This document shows, piece after piece, positions 52,947-62,887 of a DNA stretch of 64,000 bases. The translations under genes were made by a program, and so were the position numbers. Position 1 is the first letter of the stretch, and each line of letters opens with the position of its first letter. The notes beneath the pieces were generated by a model. The model was not told the DNA's origin. It made no database searches and worked only from the letters and a program-made list of their open reading frames with translations. Origin of the DNA: Eubacteriaceae bacterium (GTDB lineage: Bacteria > Bacillota > Clostridia > Lachnospirales > Lachnospiraceae); contig CAJTFB010000020.1 of assembly GCA_910575665.1 (NCBI GenBank), positions 1 through 64,000 on the forward strand, in the 5' to 3' direction.

Positions 52947-54158
52947 TCAGCCTGCCATAGAGTAGATCTGCATCATAGGCATAACGATAGCTCCCACTAC
53001 GCCGCCAACTACAACTGCCAGGAGTATAATTACCGCCGGCTCCATCGCCGTCGTCAGGTTCTTTGTAGCTGCCTCTACTTCCTGCTCATAGTACTCTGCC
53101 ACCTTATCCAACATCGCCTCCGTGTTACCGGTTTCTTCCCCGATACGCAGCATATGATACACCATCTGGGGAAATACCTCAGAGGCTTCTATCGGCTCCG
53201 ACATCGGTATCCCCTGCATAACCTCTTCCCTGGAGTCATTCAATACTTTACGCACAACCCGGTTCTCCACAACATTTGCCACAATGCCCAGCGCCTCCAC
53301 CAAGGGTACACCGGACATAACCAATGTGGACATGGTCATACTAAATTTTGCCGACGCATTTTTAATAGAAAAATCTTTGATAATCGGAATTTTCAGGCAC
53401 ACCCGGCTAGTAATCTGCTTACCTGTCTCTGTATTCTTTGCATATATAATCAAACCAACGAATCCAATGATTCCACCGATTACCCAGATCAGATTTGACT
53501 TCATAAATTCACTGACCCCAATAACGATGCGGGTCGGCAGCGGAAGCTGCTCTCCCATCATATCAAAGACTTGCTGAAACTGCGGTATCACCACCACCAT
53601 CAGTACTATGACAACGATAATGGCCACCACAAGTACTACCACCGGATAGATCATCGCACCGACCAATATAGAACGCAACTTCTGATCTTTCTCAAACTGG
53701 GTACAGATTCGCTCAAAGGCGACACTCAGGTTACCGGTCGCCTCTCCAGCTGCCACCATGTTGATCAGCAGATCTGGAAACACCTTACCTTCCAAGGCCA
53801 TGGCGTTAGCCAGCGTCTCTCCCTTTTCTACATTTACCTGTACATTATAGATGGACTTGCGCAGTATCTTGTTTTCTGTGGAGTCCTCTAACATTTTCAG
53901 ACCGTCCACTACGGTCACACCAGCATTCAAAATGCTGTAGAACTGACGGCAGAAAAGTGTGATATCCTTGAGCTTCACCGGATTGCCAATGGTTATATTC
54001 CACGCGGCATCGTCTACACTCTTCGTCTCTTTTATAAAGTGTACGATGGCGCCCTCACCCTTCAGCTTGGCTGTTGCCGCTTCTTCCGAGTTTGCTTCCA
54101 CAGTACCTTTTTTATCTTTTCCGTACCGATCTGTGATCCTGTACTTAAATGTTGCCAT
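52947..54158 (-). CDS. pilC: Type IV pilus inner-membrane platform protein PilC
   Basis: A 403-residue GspF/PilC protein with two duplicated T2SSF domains (about 65-190 and 270-395), with FCRQFYSILNAGVTVVDGL and FSMTMSTLVMSGVPLVEAL at matching places, and three transmembrane helices. It forms the platform on which PilB and PilT act. It follows pilT by 15 bp. Confidence 0.92.
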   Translation of the reverse strand: MATFKYRITDRYGKDKKGTVEANSEEAATAKLKGEGAIVHFIKETKSVDDAAWNITIGNPVKLKDITLFCRQFYSILNAGVTVVDGLKMLEDSTENKILRKSIYNVQVNVEKGETLANAMALEGKVFPDLLINMVAAGEATGNLSVAFERICTQFEKDQKLRSILVGAMIYPVVVLVVAIIVVIVLMVVVIPQFQQVFDMMGEQLPLPTRIVIGVSEFMKSNLIWVIGGIIGFVGLIIYAKNTETGKQITSRVCLKIPIIKDFSIKNASAKFSMTMSTLVMSGVPLVEALGIVANVVENRVVRKVLNDSREEVMQGIPMSEPIEASEVFPQMVYHMLRIGEETGNTEAMLDKVAEYYEQEVEAATKNLTTAMEPAVIILLAVVVGGVVGAIVMPMMQIYSMAG

Positions 54159-54173
54159 ATAGTCCCTCCTTCC

Positions 54174-55226
54174 TTAGTAAAGCCTTTTCGTCAATGCTGT
54201 TTTATCCTGGGCAAAGGTGATCGCCTCATCCCGACTGACCCTACCTGCCGTATATAGATCAAAAATCGAATCGTCCATCGTAATCATGCCACTCTTCCGG
54301 CTAGTCTGAATGACTGACGGAATCTGATGGCTCTTCCCCTCACGGATCAGCGCACGAATCGCGCTGTTGGCATGAAGAATCTCAAATGCCGCCACCCGTC
54401 CTTTGCCATCTGCGGTCTTCATCAACTGCTGAGAAATAATGGCCTCTAAAAGAGTCGCCAGCTGCAAACGGATCTGCGGCTGTTGATGGGGCGGAAACAC
54501 GTCAATGATACGGTCAATGGTAGCTGCTGCTCCAATGGTGTGCAGTGTAGAAAACACAAGATGTCCGGTCTCTGCCGCAGTTATCGCCGTGGATATCGTC
54601 TCTAAATCTCGCATCTCTCCCACCAGAATAACGTCAGGGTCTTCACGAAGGGCAGCCCTAAGGGATGCTGCGTAGCTTTCTGTATCCATGCCGATCTCTC
54701 TCTGATTGACAATGGACTTTTTATGTACATGCAAATACTCAATGGGATCTTCCAATGTTATTATATGATGGCTATAATTTTCATTGATCCTATTGATCAA
54801 TGCCGCCAAAGTTGTAGATTTTCCACTTCCTGTAGGTCCTGTCACCAAGACGAGACCTCGCTTTTTATTTGTCAGATCTATGACTGACTGGGTCAGACCA
54901 AGCCCCTCTGGCTGTGGTATCTCCATATTGATCAGTCGTATAACGAATGCCATGGACCCTCTCTGTTTAAATACATTTACACGAAATCGTCCCTGGCCGA
55001 TTATCGCATAAGAAAAATCTGCTTCCCCAGTGGCATTAAATCCTGCGATAAGACGCTTTGGTATCATCTGTTCGACCAGAGCTTTGGTATCCGCCCCCGT
55101 AAGCGGTGTCGATGTCAGATCCTTTAACGTTCCATTAATCCTGCATTTGATCGGCACCCCAACCGATACATGCACATCCGAAGCCCCCACCTTTCGCGCC
55201 TGCAATAGTATGTCGTCAAGAGCCAT
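54174..55226 (-). CDS. pilT: Pilus retraction ATPase PilT
   Basis: A 350-residue ATPase with Walker A GPTGSGKST, Asp box (ITLEDPIEY), Walker B (DVILVGEMRD), His box (GHLVFSTLHT) and the retraction-specific AIRALIREGKSHQIPSVIQT motif. Its presence argues for retractile pili (twitching, DNA uptake) rather than a plain secretion pseudopilus. Confidence 0.93.
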   Translation of the reverse strand: MALDDILLQARKVGASDVHVSVGVPIKCRINGTLKDLTSTPLTGADTKALVEQMIPKRLIAGFNATGEADFSYAIIGQGRFRVNVFKQRGSMAFVIRLINMEIPQPEGLGLTQSVIDLTNKKRGLVLVTGPTGSGKSTTLAALINRINENYSHHIITLEDPIEYLHVHKKSIVNQREIGMDTESYAASLRAALREDPDVILVGEMRDLETISTAITAAETGHLVFSTLHTIGAAATIDRIIDVFPPHQQPQIRLQLATLLEAIISQQLMKTADGKGRVAAFEILHANSAIRALIREGKSHQIPSVIQTSRKSGMITMDDSIFDLYTAGRVSRDEAITFAQDKTALTKRLY

Positions 55227-55268
55227 AACCCCTTTTCCTCCTTCTCATCGTTTCTACTTATCAACTTG

Positions 55269-56969
55269 TCACTCCGCCGCGATTCTTTCTACCTCTGAAA
55301 TCGAAGTAACCCCCTTTAAAACCAGCTTTGCAGCACCAAGCCGAAGTGTCGTCAACCCCTCCTTCAACGCTACTTTTTGAATCTCCTCCGCACCGCCGCC
55401 CCGGCTGATCACTTCCCGCAGCGCCGGCGTGATCGGCATAATTTCATAGACGCCAATTCGCCCCCGGTAACCAGAGTTATTACAATAGGCACACCCCGAT
55501 TCCGATGGCTCATAGATCATCGGATTGGAGTCCCCCCGCAGACGAAGTCTGAATTTATCGGTATCCGTCATCTGTTTTTGCACATGGCATTTAGGACAGA
55601 TACGGCGTACCAGACGCTGAGCTATGATACCCACCACAGAATCCGCCACCATGTACGGCTCTATTCCCATATCCTCAAGACGGGTTACTGTACTGGCAGC
55701 ACTGTTTGTATGAAGTGTACTTACCACAAGATGCCCCGTGATCGCCGCCTTTACGGCTATACTCGCCGTCTCCTCATCTCGGATCTCTCCAATCATAATG
55801 ATATCCGGATCCTGACGAAGGATGGAACGAAGTGCCGATGCAAAAGTAAGTCCCGCCTTTTCATTGACCTGAACCTGATTGATGCCATCCACATCTGCCT
55901 CAACCGGATCCTCTACGGTAATGATATTTACATCACCGCCGTTCAATTCGTTCAAAACTGTGTAAAGAGTGGTAGATTTACCACTTCCGGTAGGTCCTGT
56001 TACCAATATAATCCCATGAGGATTTTTGAGAATACCATCAAAACGTTTCAGTTCTTCTTCCTGAAAACCTAACTCACTCTTTTCTTTGTTCAGTCCGGAT
56101 TTGGATGCGATACGCATAACAACCTTTTCCCCAAAAGTAGTCGGAAGCGAAGATACACGAAGATCATACTCAACCCGATTGAAGATCAGGGTCATACGGC
56201 CATCCTGAGGGGCACGTTTTTCAGAAATGTTCATTCCACTTACAATTTTTATACGAGCCACGATAGCACTCTGAAGATCCTTGGGATACCTCATAACCTC
56301 CTGCATGGCGCCGTCAATACGATACCTGACTCGAACCTGGTCTTCTAAAGCTTCGATGTGAATATCACTGGCGCGTTCGTTGACTGCCTGCTCAATGATC
56401 TTATTGACAAGAAGCACAATAGGTGAGTTATCCACCTCATCATTGCCATCTTCCTCTTTTTTGAGCTTCTGGTTTTTGTCCATACGCTCCTGAGCAAAAC
56501 TCTCCGCCAGTTTGGCAGACTGTTCATTTCCATAATACTTTTCTATGGCATAAGTGATATCCGATGGCGTCGCCACCATAATATCAATCTGCATATTGGT
56601 AATAATGGAAATATCATCTACCGCAATAATATCCAGAGGATCCGCCATAGCGATCCGAAGGATGTTGGGATTGTTTTCATCCAGTTCAAAGGGAATCACA
56701 TTGTTTTTACGCACAATGTTTTCCGGCAGCAACTCGATGATCTCTGGTGCCAGCTTCGCTTCACGGATCTTGGCAAGAGGAATCTTCATCTGTTGTGACA
56801 TTGCCTCTGCGATCTCAGTCTCATCGGTGTATTTCAATTCGACCAGCACCTCACCAAGACGCCTGCCGGTTTTTCTCTGCTCTTCTAATGCCGTCATCAA
56901 CTGTTCCTGAGTAATGATATTGGCATCGATCAAGACGTCACCGATTCTCTTACGAGTTTGACTTATCAT
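55269..56969 (-). CDS. pilB: Pilus assembly ATPase PilB (GspE family)
   Basis: A 566-residue extension ATPase: an N-terminal T2SSE-N domain (about 10-150), then the ATPase with Walker A GPTGSGKST, ITVEDPVEAD, DIIMIGEIRDEETA and GHLVVSTLHTNSAAST, and a zinc site CPKC...CAYC. It is the first pil gene of this half and is preceded by a 44-codon membrane protein gene with 6 bp between them. Confidence 0.93.
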   Translation of the reverse strand: MISQTRKRIGDVLIDANIITQEQLMTALEEQRKTGRRLGEVLVELKYTDETEIAEAMSQQMKIPLAKIREAKLAPEIIELLPENIVRKNNVIPFELDENNPNILRIAMADPLDIIAVDDISIITNMQIDIMVATPSDITYAIEKYYGNEQSAKLAESFAQERMDKNQKLKKEEDGNDEVDNSPIVLLVNKIIEQAVNERASDIHIEALEDQVRVRYRIDGAMQEVMRYPKDLQSAIVARIKIVSGMNISEKRAPQDGRMTLIFNRVEYDLRVSSLPTTFGEKVVMRIASKSGLNKEKSELGFQEEELKRFDGILKNPHGIILVTGPTGSGKSTTLYTVLNELNGGDVNIITVEDPVEADVDGINQVQVNEKAGLTFASALRSILRQDPDIIMIGEIRDEETASIAVKAAITGHLVVSTLHTNSAASTVTRLEDMGIEPYMVADSVVGIIAQRLVRRICPKCHVQKQMTDTDKFRLRLRGDSNPMIYEPSESGCAYCNNSGYRGRIGVYEIMPITPALREVISRGGGAEEIQKVALKEGLTTLRLGAAKLVLKGVTSISEVERIAAE

Positions 56970-56975
56970 AATCTA

Positions 56976-57110
56976 TCACCTATTCTCCGTTGTTGATTTT
57001 GCATTTTTTGCTTTCCGTAACTTTATGCCTGACCAGATGCCGATACCGGCAACAATTGAAAATAGGATAAATTTTACCCCATAACTTATAAATGCTCCAC
57101 CTAAAGACAT
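56976..57110 (-). CDS. 44-residue membrane protein upstream of pilB
   Basis: ATG at 57110 with AGGAGG 7 nt upstream, TGA at 56976. It encodes MSLGGAFISYGVKFILFSIV, a single transmembrane helix, followed by a basic tail (KLRKAKNAK). It lies 17 bp after hisIE and 6 bp before pilB. Small proteins of this form are known ahead of other genes in Lachnospiraceae and are often left unannotated. A role in the pilus machine or as a translation coupler is only a guess. Confidence 0.65.
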   Translation of the reverse strand: MSLGGAFISYGVKFILFSIVAGIGIWSGIKLRKAKNAKSTTENR

Positions 57111-57127
57111 ACAATACCTCCTATCTA

Positions 57128-58369
57128 TCAATGCCTATTGGCAAGTTCTTTTACTACATCATCCCAATTTAAACCACATTCCGCCATTAGTACCATCATG
57201 TGGTACAAAAAATCGGCTATTTCATACTTTAATTCCTCTGCATCCGGATTTTTGGCGGCGATCACGATCTCTGTCGCCTCTTCCCCGCACTTTTTCAGTA
57301 TTTTATCAATCCCCTTTTCAAAAAGATAATTTGTATAAGAACCTTCTTTCGGGTGTGCTTTTCGTTCTTCGATGGTAGCAAACACCTCATTTAGTATCGT
57401 AAGCGGATTGGTATTATTATATTCCTTTTTTGCCAGTTCATTAAAGAAGCAGCTTCTCGCTCCTGTGTGGCAGGCCGCCCCAACCTGATGAACCTTGGCT
57501 AAAACCGTATCATGGTCACAATCCAGACGCAGTTCTTTCACATACTGATAATGTCCAGAGGTCTCTCCCTTACACCACAACTCCTGTCTGCTCCTGCTAA
57601 AATACGTCATTTTCCCAGTAGAGCAGGTCGCCTCATAGGACTGCTGGTTCATGTAGGCAAGCTGAAGCACTTCCCCCGTCTTATAATCCTGGGTAATGCA
57701 GGGGATCAGCCCCTTTTCATCCGTCTTAAACTCAGAAAAGTCCATGGCAGATTCAAAGGTATTCATTTCGATTCCCGCCTGCTTCATGTTCATTTTTATC
57801 TTGAAAATTTCTTTGTCCAGAAAATAATTGGTAGATACCCCGCACACATTTGGAAGACGAAGGAGACTCTCCAGATCATTTCTCAGCAAACTATCCCGGA
57901 TGATAATTTGCTTGCCGGCATTGCTGCACTTGCGTTCCAGGCCAGCGTCCATATCCACATGCTTGATGAGCAATGTATCCACAGGGAAAGGCACCTTATC
58001 GAAGTCGATATCCCCATCTATTTCTACGACAATCTTGTCAGCACCAAACCGTCCTGTAACTTCTTTCAACACTGCCTCAGCCGGGCAAATCTCATATTTT
58101 ACCACTACTTGTTCGGCGCCGGTATAAAATGCCTTCTTGGCATCTTCGAAACGCCCTACATACATCCCTGTGATAAATGGTATGTCAATCTTTGCCGCGA
58201 TCTGCTTCAATGCCGCCAAAAATTCTTCCCGCTCTTTCTCCATCTTCGAATAGTTATAGATAAATAGAGCGTCTGCCCCAGCAAAGCAATACTGCTCCGC
58301 CTGCATAATGATATTTGCTGGTAGTTCATTTTCTCCGTTTATGTATGGAATTATCTTTTTATAAGCCAA
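57128..58369 (-). CDS. hisIE: HisIE with an N-terminal HisA-like domain
   Basis: A 413-residue protein. Residues 1-215 resemble a HisA/HisF-type barrel ([52 protein letters not shown]) but the catalytic aspartates are not where HisA has them. Residues 220-320 are HisI, phosphoribosyl-AMP cyclohydrolase, with zinc ligands in [20 protein letters not shown] and ARSCFF. Residues 325-413 are HisE, phosphoribosyl-ATP pyrophosphatase ([14 protein letters not shown]). These catalyse steps 2 and 3 of histidine synthesis. The extra domain may bind the ProFAR product or be structural. Confidence 0.9.
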   Translation of the reverse strand: MAYKKIIPYINGENELPANIIMQAEQYCFAGADALFIYNYSKMEKEREEFLAALKQIAAKIDIPFITGMYVGRFEDAKKAFYTGAEQVVVKYEICPAEAVLKEVTGRFGADKIVVEIDGDIDFDKVPFPVDTLLIKHVDMDAGLERKCSNAGKQIIIRDSLLRNDLESLLRLPNVCGVSTNYFLDKEIFKIKMNMKQAGIEMNTFESAMDFSEFKTDEKGLIPCITQDYKTGEVLQLAYMNQQSYEATCSTGKMTYFSRSRQELWCKGETSGHYQYVKELRLDCDHDTVLAKVHQVGAACHTGARSCFFNELAKKEYNNTNPLTILNEVFATIEERKAHPKEGSYTNYLFEKGIDKILKKCGEEATEIVIAAKNPDAEELKYEIADFLYHMMVLMAECGLNWDDVVKELANRH

Positions 58370-58383
58370 AATGTATTTCCTCC

Positions 58384-58971
58384 CTATAAGGTGCCTTTTG
58401 TGGAAAGGACTCCCTCAATTCTTTCATCCTTTTTTACCGCCAGATCCATCGCCTTAGCAACCGCTTTAAACATTGCCTCCACAATATGATGTGTATTGAT
58501 TCCGGCAAGCTGGCGAATATGAAGATTCATCCCCAGTCCCGATGCAAATCCCATAAAGAATTCCCGCACGGTCTCTGTCTCCATAGTACCTAACTTCCCT
58601 GCTGGAAGTTCTGCTTCAAATGCGAAATATGTACGTCCAGATATATCCAGTGCCGCGAGAACTAACGCGTCATCCATCGGAAGAATAAAATTGCCAAAAC
58701 GGCTGATTCCTTCTTTGTCACCCAGAGCCTTGGCAAAAGCCTGCCCCAGCACAATGCCAGTGTCTTCAACGGTGTGGTGCGCATCTACATGCACATCTCC
58801 TTTTACCTGGATCTCCAGATCAAAGAAACCATGTTTTGCAAATCCTTCCAGCATATGATCAAAAAAACCAATCCCTGTATCTATGCTAAATTTTCCTGTG
58901 CCATCCAGGTTTAACTGCACGCTGATATCTGTCTCTTTTGTACAGCGCCTGCACTCTGCCATCCGTTCCAC
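58384..58971 (-). CDS. hisB: Imidazoleglycerol-phosphate dehydratase
   Basis: A 195-residue HisB, manganese-dependent, step 6 of histidine synthesis. Metal-binding motifs [25 protein letters not shown] and [14 protein letters not shown] are intact. The start is GTG with AGGAGG 6 nt upstream. It has its own promoter and lies 14 bp ahead of hisIE. Confidence 0.94.
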   Translation of the reverse strand: MERMAECRRCTKETDISVQLNLDGTGKFSIDTGIGFFDHMLEGFAKHGFFDLEIQVKGDVHVDAHHTVEDTGIVLGQAFAKALGDKEGISRFGNFILPMDDALVLAALDISGRTYFAFEAELPAGKLGTMETETVREFFMGFASGLGMNLHIRQLAGINTHHIVEAMFKAVAKAMDLAVKKDERIEGVLSTKGTL

Positions 58972-59019
58972 GTATTTCCTCCTGTCGCGATGGTATAGTA
59001 TGCCATCATTTATCTATTT

Positions 59020-59048
59020 ATTCTACCACGGTCTTACAAAAAATGCAA
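59020..59048 (-). promoter_or_regulatory. Promoter for hisB-hisIE (and probably pilBTC)
   Basis: Minus strand: TTGCAT (59043-59048), 17 bp, TAGAAT (59020-59025). A GATGG/CCATC dyad lies between the -10 and the hisB ribosome binding site. Confidence 0.65.
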
Positions 59049-59051
59049 GTT

Positions 59052-59753
59052 TTATTCCTGTTTTTCTTTCCAGCGCTGGTAGAGATCCGGCCGGAATTCT
59101 CTGGTGCGTTCCAGTGATTTTTCCCGCCTCCATGCCTCTATCTTTTCATGGTGTCCAGACAAAAGTACCTCTGGCACTTTTCTCCCAAGAATCTCTGCCG
59201 GTCTCGTGTATTGGGGATACTCCAGCAGACCGTCAGAAAAGCTCTCCGTATCCGCAGAATCCCCATTTCCCAGAACTCCTGGCACCAGACGGGAAACCGC
59301 ATCCATCATCACCATCGCCGGCAGCTCACCTCCGGTAAGAACATAGTCTCCCAAGGAAATCGGATCTGTCACGATCTCTTCTAAAACTCTCTCATCGATG
59401 CCCTCATAATGACCACACAAGAACACCAATTCTTCTTCTCTGGCAAACTCCTGCGCGACAGACTGATCAAACACCTTTCCCTGCGGCGTCAGATAGATCA
59501 CCCGCTTCGGTTTTCTTCCAGTTTTGTCACATATGGCCTGATAACAACGGTGCACCGGCTCCGCCTGCATCACCATGCCGGCGCCGCCGCCATAAGGGTA
59601 GTCGTCCACCTTGCTGTGTTTGTCCAGCGTATAGTCCCGTATATTAAATGTCTCCCAGCAGATCAGTCCCTTCTCTCCCCCTCTGCCAAGGATACTGGCA
59701 TCCATGATCCCCGGAAACATCTCCGGAAATAATGTCATAATATAATAATTCAT
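59052..59753 (-). CDS. trmD: tRNA (guanine37-N1)-methyltransferase
   Basis: A 233-residue SPOUT methyltransferase that makes m1G37 with SAM and prevents frameshifting. Knot motifs [21 protein letters not shown] and [15 protein letters not shown] are intact. The ATG at 59753 has GGAGG 5 nt upstream and gives normal family length. Last gene of the rpsP operon. Confidence 0.95.
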   Translation of the reverse strand: MNYYIMTLFPEMFPGIMDASILGRGGEKGLICWETFNIRDYTLDKHSKVDDYPYGGGAGMVMQAEPVHRCYQAICDKTGRKPKRVIYLTPQGKVFDQSVAQEFAREEELVFLCGHYEGIDERVLEEIVTDPISLGDYVLTGGELPAMVMMDAVSRLVPGVLGNGDSADTESFSDGLLEYPQYTRPAEILGRKVPEVLLSGHHEKIEAWRREKSLERTREFRPDLYQRWKEKQE

Positions 59754-59793
59754 CCGTCCCTCCACCGCCGGAATCCCCGGCATTTACACGTTT

Positions 59794-60306
59794 CTATAAA
59801 TCCAGCAGGCCCGGCATCACATGTGCCACCACCTGTTTATTTTCTGTGTCCACTTTCTTTATACATTCAGGAATAGAAGGAAATAACAATTCTCTACCTT
59901 CCTGGGATGTGATCACAAACACCTGATTGGCGCCCGTATCCATCACATCCTTAACAGTTCCCAGCAGCGTGCCGTCTTCCTCCACCACCTCTGCACCAAT
60001 GATATCACAGATAAAATATTCTCCCTCTTCCAAAGGCACTGCATTTTCTCTGGTCACCATGATATCGCATTTGCGAAACTGCTCCACCTGATTGATATTA
60101 TTGTATTCCTTGAACTTCAAAATCACTAGGTTCTTAAAGTATTTTACTTTTTCCACATGCAGAGGAATCTGCTCCTTTTTCGTGACAAGGATCACCTCTT
60201 TGCAGTGGTCAAAACGTTTTGGATCATCCGTGGTGGGAAATACCTTTACCTCTCCGCGGATACCATGTGTTGTTGTGATTACACCGATTCTAAGTAAATC
60301 TTCCAT
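59794..60306 (-). CDS. rimM: 16S rRNA maturation protein RimM
   Basis: A 170-residue RimM with N-terminal RimM domain (IGVITTTHGIRGEVKVFPTT) and C-terminal PRC barrel (YFICDIIGAEV, LLFPSIPECI). It binds S19 and helps 30S head maturation. The ATG at 60306 matches the family start. Confidence 0.93.
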   Translation of the reverse strand: MEDLLRIGVITTTHGIRGEVKVFPTTDDPKRFDHCKEVILVTKKEQIPLHVEKVKYFKNLVILKFKEYNNINQVEQFRKCDIMVTRENAVPLEEGEYFICDIIGAEVVEEDGTLLGTVKDVMDTGANQVFVITSQEGRELLFPSIPECIKKVDTENKQVVAHVMPGLLDL

Positions 60307-60371
60307 CTCTTCCTCTTTTCTAAACATAACAGTGCCTGTGGCAGCACACACTGCAACACAGGCACAAATGT

Positions 60372-60599
60372 TTATTGAATTTCGACCAGTATTTTCTTGT
60401 CGCTCTTCGATGCGGAAGCACGCACCACAGTGCGGATCGCTTTCGCAGTCTTTCCCTGTTTGCCGATCACTTTTCCCATATCATCTGGAGCAACCTTCAA
60501 ACTCAGGACAATTTCTTTTTCATTTTCTGTCTCAGTTACGACAACTTCGTCAGGTTTGTCCACTAAAGCACTAGCAATTACTTCAACCAATTCTTTCAT
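60372..60599 (-). CDS. khpA: KH-domain RNA-binding protein KhpA
   Basis: A 75-residue single KH domain protein with the GKVIGKQGKTAKAIRTVVRA loop. KhpA pairs with KhpB/Jag to bind RNA and affects cell size in Firmicutes. AAGGAGG precedes the ATG at 60599. Usual position between rpsP and rimM. Confidence 0.93.
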   Translation of the reverse strand: MKELVEVIASALVDKPDEVVVTETENEKEIVLSLKVAPDDMGKVIGKQGKTAKAIRTVVRASASKSDKKILVEIQ

Positions 60600-60628
60600 A
60601 CTGCCAACCTCCTTAGACTCAGGACGCA

Positions 60629-60874
60629 TTATTTTGCAATACCTGCCTGTTTAAACAAACGAGCTACTACATCCGTAGGCTTCGCACCGTTTGCAATCCA
60701 TTTTTTAGCTGCCTCTTCGTCAATCTTAACAGCTGCAGGTTCCTGATTTGGGTCATAAGTACCAATCTCGTCGATATTTCTGCCATCTCTAGGAGATCTC
60801 TCGTCAGCTACAACAATTCTATAAAATGGTGCTTTTTTCTGCCCTAATCTCTTCAGTCTGATCTTTACTGCCAC
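60629..60874 (-). CDS. rpsP: 30S ribosomal protein S16
   Basis: An 81-residue S16 ([34 protein letters not shown]). The GTG at 60874 with AAAGGAGG upstream gives the family's normal start; the frame is open further upstream without support. Confidence 0.95.
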   Translation of the reverse strand: MAVKIRLKRLGQKKAPFYRIVVADERSPRDGRNIDEIGTYDPNQEPAAVKIDEEAAKKWIANGAKPTDVVARLFKQAGIAK

Positions 60875-60937
60875 GTCTTTCACCTCCTTTGATTCTCTCT
60901 TCATCTATTCAAAAAGTAAATACTAATTGAATCATCG

Positions 60938-62287
60938 CTAAAATCCGCCAAATGGAAATTTGAATTTCCCACCGCGCTTCATCTTTTTGCCAGACATCAT
61001 TCCCGACATCTGCTTCATCATCTTCCGGCTCTGCTCAAACTGCTTGATCAACCGGTTTACTTCACTGATATCCACGCCGGCCCCTGCCGCAATCCTGCGC
61101 TTGCGGGACGGATTGATAATCGAAGGCTTCGTTCTCTCCTCTAAGGTCATAGAGTAGATAATCGCCTCTGTTCCCTTGAGTGCATCGTCATCGATCTCCA
61201 GATCAGAGGGAAGTCCCATACCCGGAAGCATACTAAGAATACTAGAAAGTCCTCCCATTTTCTTCATCTGCTGCATTTGATCCAGAAAATCATTAAAATC
61301 AAATTCATTGTTCTTAAACTTCTTGGAGAGCTCAGCTGCCTTGTCCTGATCGATCTGAGCCTCTGCTTTTTCGATGAGTGTCATGACATCTCCCATACCA
61401 AGAATACGGGATGCCATACGGTCTGGATAAAACTGCTCAAGATCCGAGAGCTTTTCGCCCATACCGACATAATAGATCGGTTTTCCTGTGATAGCACGGA
61501 TCGAAAGCGCCGCACCACCCCTGGTATCACTGTCTAACTTCGTCAGGATCACACCGTCGATATCCAAGGCTTCGTCAAAGGTGGAAGCCACATTCACTGC
61601 ATCCTGTCCAGTCATGGAGTCCACCGTCAGAATCGTCTGATGCACATCTACTTCTGCTTTTATATTTTTCAATTCCTGCATCAACTCTTCATCAATATGA
61701 AGACGCCCTGCAGTATCGAGAAATACCATATTATTTTTGTTCGTCTTCGCATGCTCCATCGCCGCTTTCGCAATATCCACCGGATTATGGCTGGTCCCCA
61801 TAGAAAACACTGGAACCCCCACTTTTTCTCCATTGGTCTGCAGCTGTTCGATCGCCGCAGGACGGTATATATCGCATGCCACAAGCAGAGGGCGCCTGCC
61901 CTTCTCCTTGAACTTTGCCGCTAACTTCGCCACGGTAGTGGTCTTACCAGCACCTTGAAGACCGCACATCATAACCACTGTGATCTCATCTCCAGGCAAA
62001 AGAGAGATCTCCGTTGTAGTCTCTCCCATCATTTTGACCAGTTCTTCATTTACATATTTGATCACCGTCTGTCCCGGGGTCAGGCTGTTTAGTACATCCT
62101 CTCCTGTCGCTCTCTCTTGAACGGATTTAACAAAATTTTTAACCACTTTAAAATTTACATCCGCTTCCAGAAGTGCCATCTTAACTTCCTTTAGAGCAGT
62201 TTTCACATCCGCTTCTGTCAGTCTGCCTTTGCTTCGGAGTCCCTTAAAAACATTTTGAAGTTTTTCACTCAAGCTATTAAATGCCAC
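60938..62287 (-). CDS. ffh: Signal recognition particle protein Ffh
   Basis: A 449-residue SRP54 GTPase: N domain (1-90), G domain with GLQGAGKTTTVAKLA, DTAGRL and TKLDSDTRGGA, and a methionine-rich M domain (about 325-449) ending MSGMMSGKKMKRGGKF, which binds signal peptides and 4.5S RNA. Follows ylxM by 11 bp. Confidence 0.96.
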   Translation of the reverse strand: MAFNSLSEKLQNVFKGLRSKGRLTEADVKTALKEVKMALLEADVNFKVVKNFVKSVQERATGEDVLNSLTPGQTVIKYVNEELVKMMGETTTEISLLPGDEITVVMMCGLQGAGKTTTVAKLAAKFKEKGRRPLLVACDIYRPAAIEQLQTNGEKVGVPVFSMGTSHNPVDIAKAAMEHAKTNKNNMVFLDTAGRLHIDEELMQELKNIKAEVDVHQTILTVDSMTGQDAVNVASTFDEALDIDGVILTKLDSDTRGGAALSIRAITGKPIYYVGMGEKLSDLEQFYPDRMASRILGMGDVMTLIEKAEAQIDQDKAAELSKKFKNNEFDFNDFLDQMQQMKKMGGLSSILSMLPGMGLPSDLEIDDDALKGTEAIIYSMTLEERTKPSIINPSRKRRIAAGAGVDISEVNRLIKQFEQSRKMMKQMSGMMSGKKMKRGGKFKFPFGGF

Positions 62288-62298
62288 GATGCCACCTC

Positions 62299-62658
62299 CT
62301 ATAGGATTTCATAGATCTCACGAGCCAATGCAAGTAGCTCTTCCTTTTCTGTCTCCTGGTCTGTCTTAACCAGTTCTTCGATCTTCCCCAACCGTTCTTT
62401 TGCCATCTGGAATCTCTGAAAAAGCTGTAATTTTTCTTCATACTCTTCCAGCTTCCTGCTTCCCCGCTTTACAATATCGTAAACTCCCTGTCTGGTAATA
62501 TCATATTTTTGTGCAATCTCGCTGAGAGAAAGGTCATTCAATATATATTGTTCAAAAATCTCACGATGTCTGTCTTTTAATAACGGCCCATAGAAATCAT
62601 ACAAATACGATAATCTGACGATCTCTTTTATATCCGTCAGAGAACTCTTCTGTGTCAT
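62299..62658 (-). CDS. ylxM: YlxM/p13-like SRP-associated HTH protein
   Basis: A 119-residue sigma-region-4-like helix-turn-helix protein (LNDLSLSEIAQKYDITRQGV) with a coiled C-terminal half. YlxM stimulates SRP GTPase activity in Gram-positive bacteria and usually precedes ffh. The ATG at 62658 has GGAGG 8 nt upstream. Confidence 0.9.
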   Translation of the reverse strand: MTQKSSLTDIKEIVRLSYLYDFYGPLLKDRHREIFEQYILNDLSLSEIAQKYDITRQGVYDIVKRGSRKLEEYEEKLQLFQRFQMAKERLGKIEELVKTDQETEKEELLALAREIYEIL

Positions 62659-62704
62659 CTGTACAACCTCCACTTCCATAGCCGTAAAGCAAATTACTTT
62701 ACAG

Positions 62705-62733
62705 AGTATAGCTTATTTTTTAGAAATTGTCAA
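62705..62733 (-). promoter_or_regulatory. Promoter of the ylxM-ffh-rpsP-khpA-rimM-trmD operon
   Basis: Minus strand: TTGACA (62728-62733), 17 bp, TATACT (62705-62710). Near-consensus, 46 bp before the ylxM start. Between here and 62887 only a GTGAATG/CATTCAC dyad (about 62839-62865) is visible. Confidence 0.85.
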
Positions 62734-62887
62734 GGAAAAATGAGATTTTAGCTCAATATCTTCCTTATTTTCTTCCCATACACGCAGAAAAGCCGCCTCA
62801 CGAAATACTCTGTAAGACGACCCCCCTGAACCGAGCAGTGTGAATGTAACTCATCCATTCACCCTTCCTTTCGTAGTTTTTCCGGAT

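Noticed and set aside
62800-62870. CCCCCC-containing dyad region as a possible 6C-type RNA
   Set aside because: Only one C-rich segment is seen and the second conserved hairpin is missing. Only a short GTGAATG/CATTCAC dyad can be supported.
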